64,000 nucleotides of DNA from Gordonia sp. KTR9 (GTDB lineage Bacteria > Actinomycetota > Actinomycetes > Mycobacteriales > Mycobacteriaceae), in assembly GCF_000143885.2 (NCBI RefSeq), contig NC_018583.1, forward strand, positions 108,386-172,385, given 5' to 3'. Of this stretch, positions 17,433-26,226 are shown one piece after another; position 1 is the stretch's first letter, and each line of letters opens with the position of its first letter. The position numbers were made by a program, and so were the translations under genes. The notes beneath the pieces were generated by a model. That model did no database searches, had not been told where the DNA came from, and was given only the letters and a program-made list of their open reading frames with translations.

Positions 17433-18490
17433 CGAGGTTGCCCTCCGATCAAGTTGGCGATCGTCGCCGCTTCGTTACCCGTCGCGCAAACGTCCTTGAC
17501 GGAAGGAGGAGCGCACGCGTTCTTGAGGGCCTGCAGTGGTACAGATATTGCGAATGCCCGCAGGATCGACTTCGCATCTGGATGCTCAACGATGAGGTCA
17601 GCTGTTCGAGCGGCGACGGACGCAAGTATGTTTTCTTGCTTGCCCGCTTGCGAGAGGAGGGGAACCGCAGCATCTCCAAGTGAGAAAATAGGTGGCCCGA
17701 AGTCAGACGATAGGCGCGACAGGATGGGGACGAAGGTGCCTGCGTACTCTGTTGCGGCGCCGAATGTTTGGCCGAAAGCAATAATCACCTCGATTGCGCC
17801 GACGAAGTTGTCGAATAGCTGGGTCACCTCAGTACTGTTTTCGGTGGCAACACCGGTTAAGGTGGCGAGATTGGCTACAATCCTGCGTATCTGGCTATCA
17901 CGCCGGGTCGGATCGTTGATTAGCGTGGCCGAGTCCTGGAGAATGCCGGATATATCACCCTGGGTCCCTTCCATGTTTTTCGAGACGAGTGTAAGTGCCT
18001 GGAGAATCGCATCGGTGTTACGTCCGTCGTCCTTGACGAGTTCGTCTGAAAGAGTGCTGATCGCGTCGAGCGTTTGACTAATCCCCAGTGGAGTCCTGGT
18101 TTTGTTCAGTGGTATGCACTTAGCCGACTTGTAATATTCTCCGCCACGATAGGGATGGGTGAACTCGATTTGTCTTTCGGTGACAATCGAGGTGGACACC
18201 AGGGTCGCACCCACATCTGCGGGAAGCGGCACGGTCTTGTCGATCCGCATATCGACACGCACACCTTTCTGTCCCTCCTCGTGAATGCCTACGACCCTGC
18301 CCACCTTCTTGCCGAGCATCGCGACGGAATTGCCTTCGTACAGACCTGATGCGTCAGAAAACTCCGCACATAGTGATCGCGTGTCGTCGTCGGCTGTCGC
18401 ATAGTCGATTCCGACGCCGCCGATCACTACTGCCAGTGTGACAATGGTGGCGATCGGGATCAGATGCCGACGCATCCGCTCCGTCAACAT
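17429..18490 (-). CDS. mceD: Mce-family protein, MceD position
   Basis: This 353-residue protein has an N-terminal anchor (IATIVTLAVVIGGVGIDYA), a Mce domain with LYEGNSVAMLGKKVGRVVGI, and a helical C-terminal region with Cys residues near the end. Its start overlaps the mceC stop by 7 bases and its stop overlaps mceE, so translation is coupled along the operon. It is a structural subunit of the Mce lipid-transport channel. Confidence 0.88.
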   Translation of the reverse strand: MLTERMRRHLIPIATIVTLAVVIGGVGIDYATADDDTRSLCAEFSDASGLYEGNSVAMLGKKVGRVVGIHEEGQKGVRVDMRIDKTVPLPADVGATLVSTSIVTERQIEFTHPYRGGEYYKSAKCIPLNKTRTPLGISQTLDAISTLSDELVKDDGRNTDAILQALTLVSKNMEGTQGDISGILQDSATLINDPTRRDSQIRRIVANLATLTGVATENSTEVTQLFDNFVGAIEVIIAFGQTFGAATEYAGTFVPILSRLSSDFGPPIFSLGDAAVPLLSQAGKQENILASVAARTADLIVEHPDAKSILRAFAISVPLQALKNACAPPSVKDVCATGNEAATIANLIGGQPR

Positions 18491-19479
18491 TTGTTATCAC
18501 CAATCGGGATACAGACGCGGACGGTCGGTTCAGGACTCGCAGGTCCGACCTGCGGAGCATTGAGGAGAATGCTCAGTCTTCTGGTGATCTGATCGACCTG
18601 GGCCAGCGCGTCTTGGTAGGCGGGCATCTGGGCCGACACCTTGTTTAGAAGGATCTTAAACTGCTGTACCGATGGTTCTATACCGTCGCGGTACGCGACA
18701 AGCGGCCGGGTCAGCAACTTAAAAAGACGACGTAGATAATCGAACCCGCTCTGGACGTTGGCGATGTCTGGTCCAAGGGTGCGGGCAAGGAAGCTGAGCT
18801 GGCGTAGGAAGTCCACGAGTACCTGCTTGCGGTTTGCGAGGGCAGCGACATACTCGTCGGACAAAGCCACCGTCTTGTCGAGTTGTGCGTACTGACGCTC
18901 CAGCAAGTCCATCAGGCTGCTCGCGTTTTGCAGGGCATCAGGGATATTGGTGTTTCCGTCGGAAAAGGCATCCTGTAGCAACGCCGCCGTGCGCCGTAGA
19001 TCAACACCACGCACGTCACGGAACACCGGTGTAGATGTCTCCAGGGTGCTGGAAATATCATAGGTGCTGCCTGTCTGCACCAGTGGGATCGCGCCGTCAA
19101 TGGCCGACGGGCCTGAACCTGGGTCGAGGTCCAATACACGTCCACCGATAGGGGTGAGGAGACGGACGTTCGCCGTCGCGTCCGACCGAACGGCAATCGA
19201 GTCATCCAGCCGGAACCGCACGGTGATGAACGTTCCGGTCAGGTCGACCGACGCTACCTTGCCTTTCCTGATCCCGGCGATACGTACCTGGTCGCCAGCT
19301 TCCAATCCGCCGGTATTGACTAACTCCGCGCTGTAGATAGTTTGTCCGGGCGGCGAGATATACACAGCTCCGGCGGCGACGAGACCGGCCACCGTGACCA
19401 TCGTTACGACCCCCGCCAGGATGAGGTCCCGCCGACGCTGCGGGCGGTGATGCGGACGCTTGCCGAAGAAACGGGTCAC
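18484..19479 (-). CDS. mceC: Mce-family protein, MceC position
   Basis: The open frame reaches 19554, but GTG 19479 overlaps the mceB stop as GTGA, the pattern used along this operon, and is chosen. The protein then has 331 residues. It has a basic N-terminus, an anchor helix (LILAGVVTMVTVAGLVAAGAVY), a Mce domain with GLEAGDQVRIAGIRKGKVASV and VRLLTPIGGRVLDLDP, and a helical tail. It is one of six channel subunits. Confidence 0.88.
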   Translation of the reverse strand: MTRFFGKRPHHRPQRRRDLILAGVVTMVTVAGLVAAGAVYISPPGQTIYSAELVNTGGLEAGDQVRIAGIRKGKVASVDLTGTFITVRFRLDDSIAVRSDATANVRLLTPIGGRVLDLDPGSGPSAIDGAIPLVQTGSTYDISSTLETSTPVFRDVRGVDLRRTAALLQDAFSDGNTNIPDALQNASSLMDLLERQYAQLDKTVALSDEYVAALANRKQVLVDFLRQLSFLARTLGPDIANVQSGFDYLRRLFKLLTRPLVAYRDGIEPSVQQFKILLNKVSAQMPAYQDALAQVDQITRRLSILLNAPQVGPASPEPTVRVCIPIGDNKC

Positions 19480-20489
19480 TGGCACACCACCAGTCGTTGA
19501 CCCATCAGGGCGATCTGCACTGTTCTCGGTAGGTCGAGCACCCCTCGGGCACACCCTGCCGCCGAGGGCGGGGGAGTCGCGTTGGATGTTGCGGCCAGGG
19601 CGTCCAGGAGCGGCTTCAGGAGAACGGCACCATTCAGTAGGCCTTCTGTATCCCCTGGCTCCCGCACTAATCTCTGAAAGATAGCCGCGAAGCTGGTGTC
19701 GTAGGTCGACTCGATCTGCTCACCGGCGAGTACAGTCTTTGCCATCGAACGGTTGACCTCTCGCAGCGAGGCCCGCAGTCGATCGCTCACGCGGCTGAAC
19801 GCATCGACGATTGACCCCAATTTGTCTATCAACTCAACCAGTTCAGCGGAGCGCCCCATCAACTGGTCGGACACCTGCCCCAGGCTCGTCACAATATTGG
19901 TGATGATCTCTGAACGCTGGTTCCCGTAATCAGTGATGTTCGCGACTTGCTTCATGACTGGTGCGATACCTCGACCGTCTCCCTGGGCAACCCGTAGAAG
20001 GTTCGACTGAAGCTCGTTGATTTCCGCAGTATTCAATGTATCGAATACTGGTTTGAAACTGTTGAATAGTGTCGATACGTCGAAGGACGGGACGGTCTTC
20101 TCGAGTGCCACCTGTGTGATCGAGTCCTGGTCGGCGCCTTGTCCGGCATTGATGAGTTCCACATACCGCTGCCCCAGCAGATTTTGGTAACGCACAGCGG
20201 CAGTCGTCGCGGGGGTAATCGCGACACCGTCATCCAGTTGGAAACGGACGATCGCTGTTGAGCCCTCGAGATCGACAGCCGTTACATATCCCACTTTCAC
20301 TCCAGCGAGTCGTACCCCGTCGCGGGGCTTGAGTCCGGAAGCGTCGGCAAACACCGCGGAACGCTGCGAACTGGGTGACCCTTCGTTGGTCGGCTGCAGA
20401 ATCGCGATGATGACATATGAAAGGACTCCGATGAGAGCGATGAAAGCGACGATTTTAATGATTGTGGGTGTTAGCGACCTCAGAGTCAT
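19476..20489 (-). CDS. mceB: Mce-family protein, MceB position
   Basis: This 337-residue protein has an N-terminal anchor (IVAFIALIGVLSYVIIAIL), a Mce domain (ASGLKPRDGVRLAGVKVGYV and NLLGQRYVEL) and a helical region. It overlaps mceA by 4 bases and mceC by 4 bases. As part of the hetero-hexamer it should help form the hydrophobic tunnel for the transported lipid. Confidence 0.88.
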   Translation of the reverse strand: MTLRSLTPTIIKIVAFIALIGVLSYVIIAILQPTNEGSPSSQRSAVFADASGLKPRDGVRLAGVKVGYVTAVDLEGSTAIVRFQLDDGVAITPATTAAVRYQNLLGQRYVELINAGQGADQDSITQVALEKTVPSFDVSTLFNSFKPVFDTLNTAEINELQSNLLRVAQGDGRGIAPVMKQVANITDYGNQRSEIITNIVTSLGQVSDQLMGRSAELVELIDKLGSIVDAFSRVSDRLRASLREVNRSMAKTVLAGEQIESTYDTSFAAIFQRLVREPGDTEGLLNGAVLLKPLLDALAATSNATPPPSAAGCARGVLDLPRTVQIALMGQRLVVCQ

Positions 20490-21523
20490 CGCGTGGCACC
20501 CCCCATTCTCAATGCGCCTTGTAGGGCAGGCGACGTCTGGACCACCAGTGCTAGCTGGAGCTGGACCCGTTCGTTGAATTTCGGCAAGGCTTTGTCGATG
20601 CCATCGAGGATCTGCGGGATCGTGTACACCGTGCGAACTAGCCCCGAGGCGGATCTGGCGACGGGCCGCGCTAGGTCAAGGCCGACGTCTAACAGCGAAC
20701 TCAGGGCTGGGTAATTCTTATCGAGCAGGCCGCCGAGCCCACCGAAAAGAACCTTTCCCGTGTCGCCGAGATTACTCTTCGTGCGGTCGATGTTTTGTTG
20801 GGTGGCGAAAAAGTCAGCGATATCGACGTTCTTCAAGACGCCAGGGACAAACGGCGTCATGAAGTCGGCGACTCCGGTGGACAGGTTAGCCGCAATTCCT
20901 AGGTCCTCCCCGACCGGCCGTTTCTGGACATCTCGCGTGAGTTGCGCAATCTGGAGAACGAGTCTTCCGCTATCAGCCATTGCCTGCGAGTCCTCAACGA
21001 TGAACCTCACTACCGCTTCAAATGAGGGCTGGTCCAGTGCCTCGACCAGCGTGGAGATCTTGCGAACAAGCGTTGACACCGAGGTCTGTTCAGATTGCAA
21101 CCTGCTCACGTAGACACTCCCGCCGGAACCGATGGGTGGTCCTTGTCCAGGATCTACGATCTCCAGTGCAGTTGGTCCCAATGCGTTTGACGAGGTGTAG
21201 TTCACCGTCATGCCCTGCCGGAGAACTAGGTCGTTACCGGAACCGGTGAGGTTGATTTTGACCGCCGCGCCACGGTCTCGAACCGCGATGCTCGAGACCT
21301 CCCCCACGGTGAACCCAAGGTACTTCACATCCGATCCCCCCTTCAATCCGTCGCCTATCGCGTCGGTGTTGATGGTCAACGACGTGTGATCGCTGAAGTC
21401 GCCGTTAGCGTCACTTATCAGTAAGTAGGCAGCTATCGCGCCGAGGATCAATAGGGCGACCCCCCGAAGGGCCAGGTTCCCGTGCGACGGCTCGCGTCCG
21501 GACGGATCATGAAAGACAGCCAC
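20486..21523 (-). CDS. mceA: Mce-family protein, MceA position
   Basis: GTG 21523 is chosen. A GGGGG stretch lies just upstream, and it starts 8 bases after the yrbEB stop, whereas the longer frame to 21568 would overlap yrbEB deeply. The 345-residue protein has an anchor (GVALLILGAIAAYLLI), a Mce domain (GLKGGSDVKYLGFTVGEVSSI, NALGPTALEIVDPG) and a helical C-terminal half. MceA is the first channel component after the two permeases. Confidence 0.87.
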   Translation of the reverse strand: MAVFHDPSGREPSHGNLALRGVALLILGAIAAYLLISDANGDFSDHTSLTINTDAIGDGLKGGSDVKYLGFTVGEVSSIAVRDRGAAVKINLTGSGNDLVLRQGMTVNYTSSNALGPTALEIVDPGQGPPIGSGGSVYVSRLQSEQTSVSTLVRKISTLVEALDQPSFEAVVRFIVEDSQAMADSGRLVLQIAQLTRDVQKRPVGEDLGIAANLSTGVADFMTPFVPGVLKNVDIADFFATQQNIDRTKSNLGDTGKVLFGGLGGLLDKNYPALSSLLDVGLDLARPVARSASGLVRTVYTIPQILDGIDKALPKFNERVQLQLALVVQTSPALQGALRMGGATR

Positions 21524-21531
21524 TGAACCCC

Positions 21532-22413
21532 CTACCCTGAAATCCGTACGCCGGAATCGAATCCCCACATCAGAAGGGTCAAGATCATGTCCTCCACGAC
21601 GATGACTATGAGGCTCGTGCGGATCGCTCGACCGGACGCTCGACCCACCCCCTCAGCTCCGCCTGTGGCGAAGTAGCCCTGATAGCTATGGATAATCACT
21701 ACAGAAATGACAAATACAAGAACTTTGATAAGCGAGAAGGCAAGATCCTGAGGTTTGAGGAACTGGTCGAAATAGAAATCGTAAGTGCCGCCGGATTGGC
21801 CGTGAACTTGTGTGACGACGAGTTTGGCGGCCCCGAATCCGAGAATAAGCGCGACGATGTACAAAGGAATCACGGTCGTGATCGACGCAACTACGCGAGT
21901 GCTGACGACGAATGGAATAGGACGTACCGCCATAGCCTCGAGAGCGTCGATCTCCTCGGAAATGCGCATCGAGCCGATCTCAGCTGTCAACCGGCAGCCG
22001 GCTTGTGCTGCGAACCCGATCGCCGCGATCATTGGCGCAAGCTCTCGGGTGTTGGCATAGGAAGAGATGAACCCCGTCAGTGAACCCATCCCTACGAGGT
22101 CCAGAGAGGCGTAACCCTGGATACCGATTGAGGCGCCGACGGCGATGCCGAGGATGGCGAGGACGATGGCCGTTCCACCACCGACCAAGACTGCACCTCT
22201 ACCCCAGGCGAATTCTTGTATGTAGAGCAGGGTTTGGCGTCGGTAGGTGGTGATCACATGGCGGATGCCGAGGACCGCGGCGATCACAAAGGTCGCGACG
22301 TGCCCCAAGCGTTCAGGTACGTGTACAACTGGCGCGATCACGGCTTCGACAGGGCGGGTGGCGGCGGAGAACCTCCGGGAGGGAACGGTGGTCACGAGGC
22401 GTTTCTCATCCAA
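21532..22413 (-). CDS. yrbEB: MlaE/YrbE-family permease B of the Mce system
   Basis: This 293-residue multi-pass membrane protein has the MlaE-family core. Signatures include GRGAVLVGGGTAIVLAILG, the conserved RELAPMIAAIGFAAQAGCR with EIGSMRISEEIDALEAM, and late hydrophobic helices. The first in-frame start is a TTG at 22413 overlapping the yrbEA stop; GTG 22395 is also possible. Paired YrbE proteins form the inner-membrane permease driven by an MceG-type ATPase, which is not in this window. Confidence 0.9.
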   Translation of the reverse strand: MDEKRLVTTVPSRRFSAATRPVEAVIAPVVHVPERLGHVATFVIAAVLGIRHVITTYRRQTLLYIQEFAWGRGAVLVGGGTAIVLAILGIAVGASIGIQGYASLDLVGMGSLTGFISSYANTRELAPMIAAIGFAAQAGCRLTAEIGSMRISEEIDALEAMAVRPIPFVVSTRVVASITTVIPLYIVALILGFGAAKLVVTQVHGQSGGTYDFYFDQFLKPQDLAFSLIKVLVFVISVVIIHSYQGYFATGGAEGVGRASGRAIRTSLIVIVVEDMILTLLMWGFDSGVRISG

Positions 22414-23248
22414 TAGTTTGGGGGACGAACATGGTTGTTAATTGCGTGATAAAGACATTGATCACGAAGCATGCGACGACGCCCAGTACTACGGTGGCAT
22501 TTACTGAGGTTGCGACGCCTTTAGGGCCGCCTTTCGTCGACAGGCCGCGGTGACAAGCAATCGTCACCACTACAAGTCCGAACACAAGCGATTTGCATAG
22601 AGCGACAACGATGTCTGTTATCGATGCGAACGAAGCGAACGAGGCGACGTAGCTGCCTGGTGTGATGCCTTGGACGTCGACGCTGATGGCGTAGCCCGCC
22701 AGCAGCCCGGTGAAGACGATTAGCATGCAGAGCAGCGGCGCGGTGATCAACACAGATACGAACCGGGGCGCTACGACTCGCCTGATCGGATTGAGTCCGA
22801 GTGTCTCCATGGCAGCAATTTCTTCGCGAATCGTTCGAGCACCCAAATCAGAGGCAATCGCTGATCCGGCCGCGCCCCCGAGTAGGAGGGCGGTAACGAT
22901 GGGCGCTCCCTGTTGAATAATCCCGAGGCCACCAGCGGCGCCAGCTATTGACGTGGCCCCAACTTGCTGAGTGAGGCTACCCACCTGTACTGACACGATG
23001 ACACCGAATGGCACAGCTACGAGAATCGCCGGCAGAGTTGTCACGACGATGACGAACCAGGTCTGCGATACGGCTTCGCGAAACGGAAATCGTCCTGTAG
23101 CAATGTCTACTGCTACCCACCGCAGGGCCTGACCAGCCAAGCCGACGGTGTTTCCAAAAGTGGCAGCGCCGTCTAGCAGACGGTTGACGCCTGTGCCGGT
23201 GGTGATGGCCATCTCCCCCCCTAGTGCGCGTGGTGTGCGCCACTCCAT
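22406..23248 (-). CDS. yrbEA: MlaE/YrbE-family permease A of the Mce system
   Basis: This 280-residue membrane protein with about five or six helices has the MlaE-family signatures QGAPIVTALLLGGAAGSAIA and GARTIREEIAAMETLGLNP. It is the first gene of the operon, with about 150 bases to the divergent thioesterase gene. ATG 23248 opens the frame; ATG 23212 (MAITTG) is an in-frame alternative. It forms the permease with YrbEB. Confidence 0.9.
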   Translation of the reverse strand: MEWRTPRALGGEMAITTGTGVNRLLDGAATFGNTVGLAGQALRWVAVDIATGRFPFREAVSQTWFVIVVTTLPAILVAVPFGVIVSVQVGSLTQQVGATSIAGAAGGLGIIQQGAPIVTALLLGGAAGSAIASDLGARTIREEIAAMETLGLNPIRRVVAPRFVSVLITAPLLCMLIVFTGLLAGYAISVDVQGITPGSYVASFASFASITDIVVALCKSLVFGLVVVTIACHRGLSTKGGPKGVATSVNATVVLGVVACFVINVFITQLTTMFVPQTIG

Positions 23249-23398
23249 TCGCGTGTGCGTAATGGACAGTATCAGGTACTGGCAGTATTACCTATAGTGG
23301 TGAGCACAGACCGTGTTCGGGACCGGTTCCCACACCTCATCGATCCCCCCGCACCCTGTTGCGTAGGTGGCGGGCTGAGTTAAGGACAACGATCAGAG
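23249..23398. promoter_or_regulatory. Divergent promoter region between the mce operon and the thioesterase gene
   Basis: This 150-base spacer must hold promoters for both directions. Around 23274-23293 it contains AGGTACTGGCAGTATTACCT, with short symmetric parts (ACTG-G-CAGT and AGGTA/TACCT), a possible regulator site. It shares GGTACT with the operator found near the second TetR gene, but the match is short. No KstR-type site (paired AAC/GTT core) was seen. Confidence 0.45.
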
Positions 23399-23875
23399 AT
23401 GACCCCCGAAGCAAGACTGCCGGCACACTCGTCCCAGTGCATGGGCTGCGGAAGCAGCAACCCCCACGGACTTCAACTTGAGGTCTACCGGAGCGGCGAG
23501 CGGGTGTACGCCGATCACACCTTCGACGAGAAACACCTCGGCGCGCCCGGGTTGGCGCACGGTGGCGCGATCTCGGCCGCCTGCGACGACATCATGGGTT
23601 TCACCCTGTGGATCGCGCGGACCCCCGCGGTGACCCGCACCCTGACCGTCGAATACCGCCGGCCGGTCCCGCTGCACACTCCCATACGTCTCACTGCCTG
23701 GATTGACCACGAGTCGGATCGCCTACTGCACATCGCGGCCGCCGGATCGTTCGATGAGCAAACGTACTTCACCTCTAGCGGTGTTTTCGTCAAGGTCGAC
23801 GTTGCTCACTTTCGACGTTATGCCGACGTATCAACAATCGATGACTTCTTCGCCAACTTCACGCGGTCAGACTGA
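23399..23875 (+). CDS. PaaI-family hotdog thioesterase
   Basis: This 158-residue protein has the hotdog-fold signature HGGAISAACDDIMGF (about 54-69, with the HGG motif) and an N-terminal CMGCGSSNPHGLQL segment seen in a subgroup of PaaI/acyl-CoA thioesterases. It should hydrolyse acyl- or aryl-CoA esters. It is divergent from the mce operon, which ends in an acyl-CoA synthetase, so it may recycle CoA from dead-end intermediates of the imported lipid. The start ATG has AAGGA about 12 bases upstream. Confidence 0.85.
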   Translation: MTPEARLPAHSSQCMGCGSSNPHGLQLEVYRSGERVYADHTFDEKHLGAPGLAHGGAISAACDDIMGFTLWIARTPAVTRTLTVEYRRPVPLHTPIRLTAWIDHESDRLLHIAAAGSFDEQTYFTSSGVFVKVDVAHFRRYADVSTIDDFFANFTRSD

Positions 23876-23969
23876 CGCCGCACGCGTCTCCGTTCTGCGC
23901 GCCGCCAACTCTGCGAGGTACGCGACCACGTTCGGCGATCCACCGCCAGCGGTCAGGCTGCGACGGTCA

Positions 23970-24160
23970 ACAGGGCTGGAACTGCAAACGCTCGGCCTTC
24001 CACTGCCGGTTCAGTAGCGACAGGAAAACAACACCGCAAGGACCGGCTTGACCGCGAGGGTCAGGCCGAGCGGATTGCCCGCCCACCAGTCGCGGCGCTG
24101 CAGCATCAGGCTCGTACACAGCGGCTGAACCATAACGGTCACCGGCAGCACTGTTCTCAC
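23970..24160 (-). pseudogene. Frameshifted fragment resembling a GT87 mannosyltransferase
   Basis: On the minus strand one frame reads QRRDWWAGNPLGLTLAVKPV, and after a shift the next frame reads VVFLSLLNRQWKAERLQ. Together these resemble the membrane segment LALAVKPxL...LLNRQW of DUF2029/GT87 polyprenol-mannose-dependent transferases of mycolate bacteria. Only about 60 residues remain, the frame is broken near 24020, and the IS3 copy 2 lies upstream of it. The assignment rests on a short motif. Confidence 0.45.
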
Positions 24161-24280
24161 AGGATTGGAGGGGAGGGCGGCGAGCTCCCTCGAATGTGCA
24201 GCTCTCTTCCTTCCGTCCTGGCTACAGTTGAACCGCCCCGGGTCTGTCGGAGGCTCTCGAACCTGTGAAGGATGGAGAGC

Positions 24281-24598
24281 ATGGCAGCACCACGCAAGTA
24301 CAGTGAGGAACTCAAGGACCGGGCCACCCGGATGGCATGTGAAGCGCGACGAGATCCCGATTCGTCGAGAGGTGCGATCAAGCGGATCGCCGATCAGCTC
24401 GGAGTCCATCCCGAGGCGTTGCGCAATTGGGTTCGTCAGGCCGAGATCGACGGCGGGGTCCGCCCGGGCACCACGAGTGAGGACGCTGACCGCATCGCGG
24501 CGTTGGAGCGGGAGAACCGTGAACTGCGGCGAGCGAACACGATCTTGAAGCAGGCTTCGGCTTTCTTTGCGGCGGAGATCGACCGCCCACAGCGCTGA
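24281..24598 (+). CDS. IS3-family OrfA, copy 2
   Basis: The protein has the same sequence as copy 1 (105 residues from ATG 24281): HTH RIADQLGVHPEALRNWV and a C-terminal zipper-like helix. It stops just before OrfB, which is in the -1 frame, the usual arrangement for programmed -1 frameshifting to make the OrfAB transposase. It binds the terminal repeats. Confidence 0.93.
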   Translation: MAAPRKYSEELKDRATRMACEARRDPDSSRGAIKRIADQLGVHPEALRNWVRQAEIDGGVRPGTTSEDADRIAALERENRELRRANTILKQASAFFAAEIDRPQR

Positions 24599-24600
24599 TC

Positions 24601-25563
24601 GTGGAGTTCGTCGCGGCTCACCGCGATGAACACGGAGTCGATCCGATCTGTGCGGCATTGCGCGATACGTCCGCCCAGATCGCTCCGTCCACGGTACGAG
24701 CCCACCTGAGCCCCCAGAAGACCGAGGCGCCTCGTGTGGTGCGTGACCGGGAGCTCCTTACCCAGGTCCGCGCGGTGCATGCCGACAACCTCGGCGTCTA
24801 CGGTGCCCGCAAGGTGCATGCCCAATTGCGCAGACAGGGCCATAGTGCTGCCCGCTGCACCGTCGAGCGATTGATGAAAGCCGACGGGCTGCAAGGGATA
24901 GCGAGACTCAAGACACGCAAGACCACGCGCAGCGAGGGAGCTGAAACACCCCGGCCGGCTGACCGGGTCAACCGTCAGTTCACCGCGGCGGCACCGAACG
25001 CGTTGTGGGTGGCGGACCTGACCTACATCCGCACCCACTCGGGCTGGGTGTACGCGGCGTTCGTCCTGGACGTGTTCTCGCGGATGGTCGTCGGCTGGCA
25101 GGTCTCGACCACCATGCACACCGACCTCGCCCTCGACGCCCTGAACATGGGATTGTGGGCACGGTCGCGTGCCGGCCACGACGTGGCCGGGCTGATCCAC
25201 CACTCCGACCGCGGAGTGCAATACCGAGCCATCCGCTACACCGAACGACTGGCCGAAGCCGAAGCGGTGACATCTGTTGGCTCCAAAGGGGATTCATACG
25301 ACAACGCGATGGCTGAGGCGTTCAACTCGCTGTTCAAAGCCGAATGCATCCGTAACCCCGTGATGCGCCCGCGAGGCGGCTGGGCAGGTGTGGGCGAGGT
25401 CGAGATCGCCGTCGCTGAGTACGTCGAATGGTTCAACCACCGCCGCCTGCACGGCGAGATCGGACACGTCCCACCCGTCGAGTACGAGAGCGCCTACTGG
25501 TCGACCCAAACCGTCACCAGCTACCGTGAGAACCCGGTCCCCGCAAACGCTGGAACCAACTAA
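24601..25563 (+). CDS. IS3-family OrfB transposase (integrase core), copy 2
   Basis: This 320-residue catalytic half has an HTH_21-like N-terminus (GVYGARKVHAQLRRQG) and an rve domain. The three acidic residues sit in LWVADLTY, IHHSDRGVQY and NAMAEAFNSLFK, and EWFNHRRLHGEIG follows. It is intact, so this copy could mobilise both itself and, if ends were present, relatives. The frame is open upstream of the GTG at 24601, consistent with OrfAB fusion. Confidence 0.95.
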   Translation: MEFVAAHRDEHGVDPICAALRDTSAQIAPSTVRAHLSPQKTEAPRVVRDRELLTQVRAVHADNLGVYGARKVHAQLRRQGHSAARCTVERLMKADGLQGIARLKTRKTTRSEGAETPRPADRVNRQFTAAAPNALWVADLTYIRTHSGWVYAAFVLDVFSRMVVGWQVSTTMHTDLALDALNMGLWARSRAGHDVAGLIHHSDRGVQYRAIRYTERLAEAEAVTSVGSKGDSYDNAMAEAFNSLFKAECIRNPVMRPRGGWAGVGEVEIAVAEYVEWFNHRRLHGEIGHVPPVEYESAYWSTQTVTSYRENPVPANAGTN

Positions 25564-25590
25564 CCGAGCCTCCAGCAAACCCGGGGCGAT

Positions 25591-26226
25591 TCAGTTCCAC
25601 TGCCAGTCGGGGAACTCGGTTTCGATCTGGGTGATCCGGTCGCTCGAGAGTCGGTGTCGTCGGTACTCGGTGCGGCGTTTGGCCACCCAGGCACCAATGG
25701 GGAACCCGTCGATAGTCGCGTGGCGGGGTGGCGAGCTGGTGCCGTGGGCCGCGGCGTAGCTGTGCAGGTGGTCCAGGCCGACGTGGAACGGTGCTCGTGT
25801 CCGCAGGGTCCACTGCCAATCGGGGAACTCGGCTTCAATCTGGCGGACGTGTTCAGGTGGCATTTGTCCGGCCCGGTATTCGGCGCGGCGGCTGGCGACC
25901 CAGGTACCGATCGGGAATCCGTCGATGACGTCGTGTCGGCGGGCGTTGCCGGTGCCATGGGCTGCGGCGTAGCGACGCAGATGGGTCAGGCCGGCAGCGA
26001 AGGACGTCCGTGCGTTGGTCTTCCATCGCCAGTCGGGGAACTCGGACTCGAGTTGCGCGATCCGCTCCGCGGGCAAGACGCCGCGGCGATAGTCGGTGCG
26101 GCGTGTGTTGACCCACCGGCCTATCGGGAAGCCGTCGATGACGTCCCGCTGGCGCGGGCTACTAGTGCCGTGCACGGCGACGTACCGATGTAGATGGGCG
26201 ACACCCTCATCGAATCGGCTGGTCAC
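25591..26226 (-). CDS. HA-repeat protein 1 (three helicase-associated domains, no helicase)
   Basis: This protein of about 211 residues is built of three repeats of about 66 residues. Each has HLxRYxAxHGT, IDGFPIGxWV, RRxxYRxG and ends in EFPDWxW. This is the helicase-associated (HA, PF03457-type) domain, normally found in tandem at the end of superfamily 2 helicases and thought to bind nucleic acid. No helicase motor is present. The GTG start lies 148 bases from, and divergent to, the antitoxin gene. The C-terminus ends at QWN with a TGA that belongs to the IS3 right end, so a few native residues have probably been lost. Confidence 0.8.
   Translation of the reverse strand: MTSRFDEGVAHLHRYVAVHGTSSPRQRDVIDGFPIGRWVNTRRTDYRRGVLPAERIAQLESEFPDWRWKTNARTSFAAGLTHLRRYAAAHGTGNARRHDVIDGFPIGTWVASRRAEYRAGQMPPEHVRQIEAEFPDWQWTLRTRAPFHVGLDHLHSYAAAHGTSSPPRHATIDGFPIGAWVAKRRTEYRRHRLSSDRITQIETEFPDWQWN

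Larger units (their letters stand above)
24229..25593 (+). mobile_element. IS3-family element copy 2, complete (1365 bp)
   Basis: Terminal repeats are TGAACCGCCCCGGGTCTGTC at 24229 and, read inward from 25593, TGAATCGCCCCGGGTTTGCT; both continue into GGAGGCTC. OrfA and OrfB are intact. The flanking trinucleotides differ (AGT and GTT), so no target duplication is visible and the flanks were probably rearranged after insertion. The right end supplies the stop codon of the HA-repeat gene on the minus strand. Confidence 0.94.
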
